Assembly: GCA_002305435.1 (NCBI GenBank) | Contig: DBQZ01000056.1 | Location: forward strand, 1-7,960 | Direction of reading: 5' to 3' | From: Clostridiales bacterium UBA1381 | GTDB taxonomy: Bacteria; Bacillota; Clostridia; UBA1381 | DNA: 7,960 nucleotides | Part shown: in pieces, positions 1 through 4,692 of the stretch | How positions within the stretch are numbered: position 1 is the first letter of the stretch | How the letters are laid out: each line of letters begins with the position of its first letter | Program-made: the position numbers and the translations under genes | The notes under the pieces: model-generated | Seen by the model: only the letters and a program-made list of their open reading frames with translations | What the model was told of the DNA's origin: nothing | Databases searched by the model: none

Positions 1-23
1 CTCTACCACTGAGCCACTCCCGC
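1..23 (-). tRNA. tRNA, 5' end only (probably tRNA-Gly), cut by window start
   Basis: Read on the minus strand from position 23, the sequence begins GCGGGAG, a typical seven-base 5' acceptor strand. It continues with T8, G9, then GCTC, AGTGGTA and GAG, which form a D-arm and D-loop. The short D-loop and the GCGGGAG acceptor are usual for bacterial tRNA-Gly. The anticodon lies beyond the window edge, so the amino acid is inferred. A consensus promoter sits directly upstream, which supports an expressed tRNA gene here. I am sure of the tRNA and moderately sure of glycine. Confidence 0.85.
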
Positions 24-35
24 AAGAACATTATC

Positions 36-64
36 ATTATACCACAGGATTTTTTATTTGTCAA
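36..64 (-). promoter_or_regulatory. Sigma-A-type promoter for the tRNA
   Basis: On the minus strand there is a perfect -35 TTGACA (64-59), a 17-base spacer and a perfect -10 TATAAT (41-36). Transcription would start near 29-30, a few bases before the tRNA 5' end at 23. A full consensus promoter this close to a tRNA is what a strong stable-RNA gene is expected to have. Three phased A-tracts lie immediately upstream. Confidence 0.93.
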
Positions 65-80
65 CACTTTTTTTAGTGTT
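63..80. repeat. Short palindrome and 11-base direct repeat overlapping the tRNA -35
   Basis: AACACT (63-68) and AGTGTT (75-80) form a perfect six-base inverted repeat around a six-T loop. In addition CACTTTTTTTA occurs twice, at 65-75 and 86-96, spaced 21 bases apart or two helical turns. The arrangement overlaps the last bases of the tRNA -35 box. It may simply follow from the A-tract design or may be a protein-binding site. Confidence 0.4.
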
Positions 81-95
81 TTTTTCACTTTTTTT
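68..95. promoter_or_regulatory. Phased A/T tracts between divergent promoters (UP-element-like, curved DNA)
   Basis: Three runs of exactly seven T on the plus strand (68-74, 79-85, 89-95) have centres at 71, 82 and 92, so they repeat about every 10.5 bases, one helical turn. Read from the tRNA promoter they are A7 tracts beginning just upstream of its -35 box, where UP elements bind the RNA polymerase alpha subunits. The same block also lies upstream of the plus-strand promoter at 111-139. The phasing is seen directly; the enhancer or bending role is inferred. Confidence 0.6.
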
Positions 96-110
96 ACTCT
101 GTTTATGAAA

Positions 111-139
111 TTGACTTTTGCCATAAATAGTTATATAAT
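111..139 (+). promoter_or_regulatory. Sigma-A-type promoter for the DUF6062/HAD operon
   Basis: A near-perfect -35 TTGACT (111-116) is followed by a 17-base spacer and a perfect -10 TATAAT (134-139). Transcription would start near 146, leaving a leader of about 42 bases before the start codon at 188. The promoter is divergent from the tRNA promoter and shares the A/T-tract block with it. Confidence 0.88.
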
Positions 140-187
140 TATACCGATAAGCAAACTGCTTAAATAAGTTTAGGGGAGGATCATGTA

Positions 188-907
188 ATGAAAGAACAGA
201 TATACACAATACCGGTAAACGAAGCCTACGATACCGACTGTGAATGCCCTTTGTGCGTCCTTGAGCGCAAATTGGAGAAAGAGGGCGTGGACTACGCTCT
301 CGGAGCAGCAATGATGGAACCTGATTACCGGGTGGAATCAAACGACATCGGCTACTGCCGCCATCACTACCGCCTGATGTTCGCAGTCCCGAATAAGCTG
401 AGTCTGGCTCTCGTGCTTGATACACATCTGCAGGAAATACGAAAGAAAATGGATAAGCATGAAAAAGCCGTCACCTCGCAGTCAAAAGGCGGGCTTTTCA
501 AAAAGAACACCGCCGCCGGCGAGCTTTCGCAAACTCTTGCAAAGGTCGAAAACGGCTGCATGATATGCAAAAAAATCGATTACACCATGAACCGTTACAT
601 GGACGTTGTGATATATCTGTGGAACAACGATCCCAATTTTAAGGAAAAATTTGAACGCTCGAAAGGGCTTTGCCTGCCGCATTTTAGCCGTTTAGCAGAT
701 ATGTGCGGCCGCACAAGAGGGTCGGAGGAATTTCTTGCGGCGCTGTTCAAAAAGGAAAAAGCGGAGCTTAGCCGCATACAGGAGGATATTCACAAATTTA
801 CGCTAAAGTTTGATTACCGCAATCAGGATATGGAATGGGGTACAGCACAGGATGCGCCTATCCGCACGATAGAGAAAATAGCGCAGTATATAACCGAGGA
901 AGAGTGA
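188..907 (+). CDS. DUF6062-like protein with duplicated CxxC/CxxH metal-binding motifs
   Basis: This 239-residue, probably cytosolic protein has no signal peptide or membrane segment. It resembles the clostridial DUF6062 family, whose function is unknown to me. It carries the same motif twice: Cys20-x2-Cys23 with Cys57-x2-His60, and Cys124-x2-Cys127 with Cys162-x2-His165. The gaps between the CxxC and CxxH parts are 33 and 34 residues, so it looks like an ancient internal duplication with two zinc-binding lobes joined by a lysine-rich linker (about 84-110). The start at 188 is chosen because AGGGGAGG at 172-179 sits 8 bases upstream. An ATG at 183 is followed at once by TAA and is too close to the binding site. 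The gene is followed after 13 bases by a HAD-family gene, probably in the same operon. Family assignment is from motif pattern; zinc binding is inferred. Confidence 0.88.
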   Translation: MKEQIYTIPVNEAYDTDCECPLCVLERKLEKEGVDYALGAAMMEPDYRVESNDIGYCRHHYRLMFAVPNKLSLALVLDTHLQEIRKKMDKHEKAVTSQSKGGLFKKNTAAGELSQTLAKVENGCMICKKIDYTMNRYMDVVIYLWNNDPNFKEKFERSKGLCLPHFSRLADMCGRTRGSEEFLAALFKKEKAELSRIQEDIHKFTLKFDYRNQDMEWGTAQDAPIRTIEKIAQYITEEE

Positions 908-920
908 GGATATTCTAACC

Positions 921-1640
921 ATGAAAAAACCAAAAATGATAATGTTCGACTACGGCCAGACCCTCGTTTGGGAATCGCCGTACGACCTTGAGAAAACATT
1001 CTCCGCCATTCTCGCCTGCTCGCTGACCCATCCGAGAGGGGTAACTCCGCAGTCATTGGCTCAGGAGTTTCGCAGCCTGCGTGCAAAGCTCAATATCACG
1101 CCAAAGTCAAACCAGGAACCAAGCATACGCTGCCTCTTCCGCTATATGGCGGAGGCCGCACATCTGGAGTTTGACGTAAGCTACACGGAGATAGAGGAAA
1201 TGTTCTGGAAAGGGGCGGTCGAGTTCGGCCCTACCCCCGGTGTAGGTGAGTTTTTGGACTTTTTGGAAGAAAACGACATCCGAAAAGCCGTAATAAGCAA
1301 CCTCGATTACCGTGAATCCACGCTTGAAACGATAATAAGCGAAAACATCCCCGGGGCGATGTTCGAGTTTACAATAGCAACAAGCGAATACCTTTTCCGC
1401 AAGCCCTTCCCTGAAATATTCCGCTTAGGGCTTATAAAGGCGGGGCTTTCAGCCGAGGACGTATGGTACGTGGGAAACGATGCCGTCTACGATGTCGAAG
1501 GCTCTTATAATGCAGGGCTTTTCCCCGTATGGTACAAAGGGTCGCCTTATTTTTCCGAGCAAGAACCGCCCTCATGCCCGCATGTTGAAATAAGCGACTG
1601 GCGTGAGCTGGCATCCATGATACTCTCAGCTGAACACTGA
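921..1640 (+). CDS. HAD-superfamily hydrolase-like protein with altered motif I
   Basis: This 239-residue soluble protein has the haloacid dehalogenase order of motifs. Motif I is FDYGQTL with the nucleophile Asp10; motif II is Ser126 in VISNLD; motif III is Lys161 in FRKPFPE; motif IV is VGND (Asp187) with Asp191 four residues on. Residues about 20-100 form the helical cap expected of a C1-cap subfamily. In motif I the residue two after the nucleophile is Gly12, where classical phosphatases have the Asp general acid/base. The protein may therefore have unusual chemistry or weak phosphatase activity; the substrate is unknown. GTGAGGA, overlapping the previous stop codon, provides the ribosome binding site about 10 bases before the ATG. 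It is second in an operon with the DUF6062-like gene and is followed by a hairpin terminator. The superfamily is sure, the substrate is not. Confidence 0.9.
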   Translation: MKKPKMIMFDYGQTLVWESPYDLEKTFSAILACSLTHPRGVTPQSLAQEFRSLRAKLNITPKSNQEPSIRCLFRYMAEAAHLEFDVSYTEIEEMFWKGAVEFGPTPGVGEFLDFLEENDIRKAVISNLDYRESTLETIISENIPGAMFEFTIATSEYLFRKPFPEIFRLGLIKAGLSAEDVWYVGNDAVYDVEGSYNAGLFPVWYKGSPYFSEQEPPSCPHVEISDWRELASMILSAEH

Positions 1641-1641
1641 T

Positions 1642-1686
1642 AAAAAAACGGACGGGAAAATCACTTCTCCCGCCCGTTCTTTTTGT
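1642..1686. terminator. Bidirectional intrinsic terminator between convergent genes
   Basis: The arms at 1647-1657 and 1668-1678 form an 11-base stem around a 10-base loop. On the minus strand the stem is followed by seven T (complement of 1642-1648). On the plus strand it is followed by a T-rich run through 1686. Position 1652 against 1673 is an A-C mismatch in the plus transcript but a U-G wobble in the minus transcript, so the hairpin is better paired for the minus strand. It begins a few bases after the HAD stop codon and ends at the stop of the small minus-strand ORF. Confidence 0.88.
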
Positions 1687-1788
1687 TTAGTTATTGCACA
1701 TGCAAGTTACAATAACGATAATGATAAGCACCCAAAGGATCATGTCAAGATCGAAGTTGCATCCGTTTCCGCATCCGCACTCACTCAT
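1687..1788 (-). CDS. Small Cys-rich single-span membrane protein (33 residues)
   Basis: A minus-strand ATG at 1788 opens a 33-codon frame ending in TAA at 1689-1687. The N-terminal ten residues hold Cys4, Cys6 and Cys10 among Gly, Asn and Ser. Residues about 16-28 are almost all Ile, Val, Leu, Met and Trp, making one membrane segment, and the tail has Cys29 and Cys31 and ends in two Asn. A textbook AAAGGAGG lies 9 bases before the ATG (complement of 1798-1805), and the frame ends exactly at the shared terminator, so I regard it as a real gene. Very small proteins of this Cys-rich plus hydrophobic type occur in Clostridia and some such peptides are sporulation linked; I do not know a proven function. 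The upstream promoter resembles a mother-cell sporulation promoter. Confidence 0.78.
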   Translation of the reverse strand: MSECGCGNGCNFDLDMILWVLIIIVIVTCMCNN

Positions 1789-1821
1789 GGTCGTTGGCCT
1801 CCTTTCTTTGCAACGTTAGTA

Positions 1822-1850
1822 TATACTATGAAAGGATGCCTGTTTTGGTG
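1822..1850 (-). promoter_or_regulatory. Candidate sigma-K/sigma-E-like promoter of the Cys-rich small gene
   Basis: On the minus strand CACC (1850-1847) is followed by 16 bases and CATAGTATA (1830-1822). This matches the Bacillus sigma-K consensus mACm-N16-CATAnnnTA. The inferred start, near 1815, leaves a short leader before the ribosome binding site. A sigma-A reading with TATACT at 1823-1818 has only a poor -35. The match is visible; sporulation control is inferred, and the consensus comes from Bacillus. Confidence 0.45.
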
Positions 1851-1862
1851 ATAGCGTGTGGT

Positions 1863-2090
1863 TTAATAAAATTCCACCGTATACTGTTCGCCGGGCAGGA
1901 AGCCGTAATGCACGGTGTCTATTTCCCGCCCCGAAACGTCAGTCGCTGTAAGATACGATGTCCCCGCCGCATACGGGATGAACTGCGTCGTCTTGTGCTG
2001 TTTTATATCGCTGAATATCACCGCTGTCTCATCCCTTACGGATATGAGCGGGCTTGACGTATTATTTACGCATCTTAAATAACATACCAT
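1863..2090 (-). CDS. Hypothetical small protein, beta-strand rich (75 residues)
   Basis: The minus-strand ATG at 2090 gives a 75-residue protein with alternating hydrophobic and polar stretches, suggesting a small beta fold. It has no signal peptide or membrane helix. A middle stretch with a conserved-looking pattern (FIPYAAGTSYLTATD, about residues 40-54) is reminiscent of DUF4397-type beta domains, but this is a weak resemblance. The start at 2090 is preferred over an in-frame GTG at 2132 because GGAGGGAGGG ends 6 bases before the ATG and the GTG has no binding site. It lies 74 bases upstream of the Cys-rich small gene on the same strand with no terminator between them, so the two may be cotranscribed. 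I do not recognise its function. Confidence 0.68.
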   Translation of the reverse strand: MVCYLRCVNNTSSPLISVRDETAVIFSDIKQHKTTQFIPYAAGTSYLTATDVSGREIDTVHYGFLPGEQYTVEFY

Positions 2091-2130
2091 AATTTTCCCT
2101 CCCTCCGTCAAAGCTGCCAAATACAGCCGC

Positions 2131-2152
2131 ACTAAACGCTCATGCGCTTAGT
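2131..2152. repeat. Inverted repeat just downstream of the -10 element
   Basis: ACTAA(A)CGC at 2131-2139 pairs with GCG(C)TTAGT at 2144-2152 around a four-base loop. On the minus strand the single mismatch becomes a G-U wobble, giving a nine-base stem. It begins two bases after the candidate -10, so it covers the likely transcription start. It could be an operator or a 5'-end RNA hairpin; either reading is inference. Confidence 0.45.
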
Positions 2153-2153
2153 T

Positions 2154-2162
2154 TATATTATG
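2154..2162 (-). promoter_or_regulatory. Possible -10 element (CATAATATA) for the 75-residue gene
   Basis: The minus-strand CATAATATA fits CATAnnnTA, the mother-cell sigma -10, and its first six bases also differ from TATAAT by only one base. At the expected distances I see neither an AC-type sigma-K -35 nor a TTGACA-like -35. The element is placed correctly for a leader of about 55 bases. The sigma factor cannot be decided from sequence. Confidence 0.35.
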
Positions 2163-2204
2163 GCAAATCCCCCCTCTTGGGCGCATGGGAAGGATTTTTC
2201 GGGA

Positions 2205-2251
2205 AATAAAAAGCTGCGGACAACGCCTCCTCTGTGGCTTTTCCGCAGCTT
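2205..2251 (-). terminator. Intrinsic terminator of lexA
   Basis: A perfect ten-base stem is formed by AAGCTGCGGA (2211-2220) and TCCGCAGCTT (2242-2251), with a 21-base loop that contains a small inner GCC/GGC pairing. On the minus strand the stem runs into TTTTTATTT. It lies just after the lexA stop codon. The T-run on the other strand is poor, so it works mainly for lexA. Confidence 0.85.
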
Positions 2252-2258
2252 GTATTTG

Positions 2259-2870
2259 TTATATCTCTCTGAACACGCCCACAACTCTTCCTAAAATCTC
2301 TACTTCATCTACGATTATCGGCATCATTGTATCGTTTTCCGGCTGAAGTCTGAAATGGCCGTCCTCCTGATAAAAGGTCTTAACCGTCGCCTCACCGCCG
2401 TTCACCATAGCTACTACTATGTCACCGTTATCGGCCGAGTTTTGCTGCTGGACAATGATATAATCACCGTCCAGGATGGCGGCGTTTATCATGGATTCGC
2501 CCTCGACACGGAGCATGAATATATCACGGTTCCTTGCAAAAGACAGGGGCAGCATGAAATGGCCGCAGTTTTCCTGAATTGCCTCTATCGGCATCCCCGC
2601 CGTGATACGCCCATATACCGGAACGTCCATGAAATCCCGGTCCGCCGGAGCATTTTTATAATTGACGACACGCATTGAGCGTTTTTTAAGCGGTTCCCTG
2701 ACTATAAATCCGAGCCTTTCCAGCTTTTTTATCCTTGCGTGGACGGTAGCTGAGGAGGAAAGCCCAACAGCGCTGCCTATCTCTCTTACACTTGGCGGAT
2801 AACCGTATTCCTTTATCCGGTCGCAGATAAAATCAAGCACCTCATAATCTTTTTTTGTCATCTTATCCAT
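2259..2870 (-). CDS. lexA: LexA repressor, SOS response regulator
   Basis: LexA represses DNA-damage genes and cleaves itself when stimulated by RecA filaments. The 203-residue product has an N-terminal winged helix-turn-helix (about 1-65) with the recognition-helix pattern LSSSATVHARIKKLERLGF. The C-terminal S24 peptidase domain has the scissile Ala91-Gly92 in ITAGMPI, catalytic Ser126 in GESM and Lys164 in ATVKTF. Length is normal for Gram-positive LexA. The start at 2870 is preferred because GGAG (2882-2879) lies 8 bases before it. An in-frame ATG at 2876, which adds two residues, is only 2 bases from that site. The gene follows the pyrimidine operon, has its own consensus promoter and ends at an intrinsic terminator. 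No GAAC-N4-GTTC SOS box is visible upstream, so autoregulation must use another sequence if it occurs. Confidence 0.97.
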   Translation of the reverse strand: MDKMTKKDYEVLDFICDRIKEYGYPPSVREIGSAVGLSSSATVHARIKKLERLGFIVREPLKKRSMRVVNYKNAPADRDFMDVPVYGRITAGMPIEAIQENCGHFMLPLSFARNRDIFMLRVEGESMINAAILDGDYIIVQQQNSADNGDIVVAMVNGGEATVKTFYQEDGHFRLQPENDTMMPIIVDEVEILGRVVGVFREI

Positions 2871-2912
2871 AGTCATTGCTCCAGTTCAAACCGTTGTGTT
2901 TTATCCTGTTAT

Positions 2913-2936
2913 ATCATTATATGATTATTATATCAT
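2913..2936. repeat. Three alternating ATGAT/ATCAT half-sites over the lexA -10 and start
   Basis: Read on the minus strand, ATGAT (2936-2932), ATCAT (2925-2921) and ATGAT (2917-2913) alternate in orientation, with gaps of 6 and 3 bases. They form two nested inverted repeats that cover the -10 box and the likely start site. This is an operator position. In such AT-rich sequence chance is a real alternative. Confidence 0.35.
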
Positions 2937-2955
2937 ACAATTTTTTGTTTGTCAA
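2927..2955 (-). promoter_or_regulatory. Consensus sigma-A promoter of lexA
   Basis: The minus strand shows a perfect TTGACA (2955-2950), a 17-base spacer and a perfect TATAAT (2932-2927). Transcription would begin near 2920, with a leader of about 50 bases. A fully consensus promoter is strong and implies that repression is needed to limit it. The -35 box is 36 bases beyond the pyrD stop codon. Confidence 0.9.
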
Positions 2956-2991
2956 AGCAGATATTTTATTTTTAAACGATTTATAAGCGGT

Positions 2992-3900
2992 TTAATTCAT
3001 CTCTACCGTCCCTATTATCGAGCTGAGCTGTTCAATACCGTGCTTTTGCATATATTCGCCGATTTCACGTTTTGTGCGTATTACCATATCAGGCTCTACG
3101 AACATCCCCGTGCCAAGAGCCACAAGGCTTGCGCCTGCAAGCATGAACTCTATAACGTCACGTCCGCCCATTACGCCGCCCATTCCGATTATAGGTATGG
3201 ACACCGCACGGCTCACCTCATAAACCATCCGCACGGCAACCGGCCTTACCGCAGGGCCTGAAAGCCCGCCTGTGTTATTTTTAAGTATAGGCCGTCTTGC
3301 ATCAATATCTATGACCATTCCCAAAAGCGTGTTTATGAGCGAAAGCCCATCAGCCCCGCCCTGCTCGGCGCTTTTGGCAATGTCAGCCACAGAAGTCACG
3401 TTCGGCGACAGCTTTACAACAAGCGGCTTTTTGCAATGCGCTTTTACCGCCTTTGTAAGCTCATACACGACCTTGGGGTCAGTCCCGAAAGCCATGCCGC
3501 CGTGCTTAACATTTGGGCAGGAAACGTTCATCTCAATAATTGCAGCGTCAGTACCGGAGAGAATCTCTGCCATCTGGCAGTACTCCTCAACGGTATTCCC
3601 CGACATATTGGCGATAACGTGAGTGTCAAGCTTTGCAAGCTCCGGCATGATATGCTCGGAAAAATATTCAACGCCCGGATTTTGCAGACCGACGCTGTTT
3701 AATATACCGGAGGGGGTTTCGGCTATTCTCGGCGCCGGATTGCCCGCCCTCGGAGTGCGGGTAAGCCCCTTTGCGCTGAATCCGCCGTATTCGGACAGGT
3801 CTGCATATTCGCCGTATTCCTCACCGAAACCGAACGTTCCGGAAGCGGTCACTATCGGGTTTTTAAACTCTATCCCGCAGAAATTTATCTTTGTATCCAT
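2992..3900 (-). CDS. pyrD: Dihydroorotate dehydrogenase B (NAD+), catalytic subunit
   Basis: This is the FMN subunit of the PyrDK heterotetramer, oxidising dihydroorotate to orotate in pyrimidine synthesis in the cytosol. The 302-residue TIM-barrel protein has the type 1B signature: ASGTFGFG near residue 19, Lys44 in SAKGLT, NSVGLQNPG near 68, catalytic Cys128 in NVSCPN, Lys163 in VVKLSPN, and the FMN-phosphate loops GLSGPAV (212-218) and GMGGV (239-243). A catalytic Cys rather than Ser marks class 1B. The ATG at 3900 is chosen for its AGGAG 5 bases upstream. A GTG at 3921, overlapping the pyrK stop, also has a GAGG and would add seven residues. pyrK lies directly upstream and encodes its partner, so expression should be coupled. 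Confidence 0.97.
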   Translation of the reverse strand: MDTKINFCGIEFKNPIVTASGTFGFGEEYGEYADLSEYGGFSAKGLTRTPRAGNPAPRIAETPSGILNSVGLQNPGVEYFSEHIMPELAKLDTHVIANMSGNTVEEYCQMAEILSGTDAAIIEMNVSCPNVKHGGMAFGTDPKVVYELTKAVKAHCKKPLVVKLSPNVTSVADIAKSAEQGGADGLSLINTLLGMVIDIDARRPILKNNTGGLSGPAVRPVAVRMVYEVSRAVSIPIIGMGGVMGGRDVIEFMLAGASLVALGTGMFVEPDMVIRTKREIGEYMQKHGIEQLSSIIGTVEMN

Positions 3901-3917
3901 GCTTTCTCCTTTCCGGC

Positions 3918-4682
3918 TCACAGTATGACCTCGCGTGCGTCAAATACAGGGCCGTTTTTGCATACACGCATATTTTCGTCCATGCCTTCATGGGTAGTCT
4001 TGCAGGTACAGACAAGGCAGGCGCCGATACCGCAGCCCATGCGCTGTTCAAGCGAAAGCTGGCAGTCGATATTCTTCTCCGCTGCCAATGACTGCACGGC
4101 CTTGAGCAGGGGCGTGGGGCCGCAGCAGTAGATAACGTCACATTCGCTCTCCATAAGCTCTTTTCCAAGCAACTCTATCGCATAGCCATCATACCCGTAA
4201 GAGCCGTCATCGGTGGCAACGAGAGTTTTTGCAGATACAGCCCTAAACTCCTCTTCCATCATAACCCTGTCCGCAGAACGGAAACCGAGTACCACAAGCG
4301 GCTCATAAAGCTTTTGTGACAGCTTCAAAAGCGGGAATATCCCGATACCGCCGCCGATTACCGCAGGATGCTTATACTTTTCATTGTCCACGTAAAATCC
4401 ATGTCCAAGAGGGCCTATAATATCTATCTTATCGCCAACCGAAAACTCCGAAAGCTCCCGTGTCCCCTCTCCCTTTACCTCAAACACAAAACGCACCAGC
4501 TTATCCTGTACATCACAAATGCTTATCGGCCGGCGCAAAAATACTCCCCGCCCGCACAGGATATGCAAAAACTGTCCGGCTTCGGCCTCGGCTGCAATAG
4601 CCGGAGCTTCAACCGTGAAGTCGAACACGCCTTTAATAGGCTCTGATTTTTTCACAAGTGTGCAAAGCTGCGTCTGTTTCAT
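3918..4682 (-). CDS. pyrK: Dihydroorotate dehydrogenase B, electron-transfer subunit
   Basis: PyrK carries electrons from PyrD's FMN to NAD+ through a [2Fe-2S] cluster and FAD. The 254-residue protein has an N-terminal ferredoxin-reductase-like FAD domain with RRPISICD (50-57), an NAD-binding loop GGGIGIFPLL (110-119), CCGPTP (186-191), and a C-terminal cluster motif with Cys217, Cys222, Cys225 and Cys241, the expected spacing for this family. Length is normal. The start at 4682 has AGGAGG 5 bases upstream. The gene begins 10 bases after pyrF ends and its stop TGA lies 17 bases before the pyrD ATG, so it is within a tight operon. Presence of PyrK confirms that the neighbouring PyrD is the NAD-linked type. 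Confidence 0.97.
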   Translation of the reverse strand: MKQTQLCTLVKKSEPIKGVFDFTVEAPAIAAEAEAGQFLHILCGRGVFLRRPISICDVQDKLVRFVFEVKGEGTRELSEFSVGDKIDIIGPLGHGFYVDNEKYKHPAVIGGGIGIFPLLKLSQKLYEPLVVLGFRSADRVMMEEEFRAVSAKTLVATDDGSYGYDGYAIELLGKELMESECDVIYCCGPTPLLKAVQSLAAEKNIDCQLSLEQRMGCGIGACLVCTCKTTHEGMDENMRVCKNGPVFDAREVIL

Positions 4683-4692
4683 ACCTGCCTCC

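Noticed and set aside
63..100. Hairpin plus T-run that resembles a plus-strand intrinsic terminator
   Set aside because: There is no plus-strand gene upstream within the window, the stem is only six A/T-rich base pairs, and the site lies between two divergent promoters. Phased A-tracts explain it better.
54..425. Minus-strand open frame of 123 codons across the promoters and the 5' part of the DUF6062-like gene
   Set aside because: It is antisense to a well-supported gene, runs through both promoters and has low-complexity Arg/Ser/Lys composition with no recognisable domain.
2091..2132. In-frame extension of the 75-residue gene to a GTG at 2132
   Set aside because: No binding site precedes the GTG, and the extension would run across the strong GGAGGGAGGG site that serves the ATG at 2090.
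2871..2876. ATG at 2876 as the lexA start
   Set aside because: The only Shine-Dalgarno (GGAG at 2882-2879) is 2 bases from this ATG but 8 bases from the ATG at 2870.
2896..3261. Plus-strand open frame of 121 codons opposite the lexA promoter and the pyrD 3' end
   Set aside because: Tyr/His/Ile-rich shadow of pyrD; it would have to be expressed against a consensus minus-strand promoter.
3901..3921. GTG at 3921 as the pyrD start, overlapping the pyrK stop
   Set aside because: It has a GAGG 7 bases upstream and remains possible, but the ATG at 3900 with AGGAG 5 bases upstream fits the family N-terminus and common codon use better.
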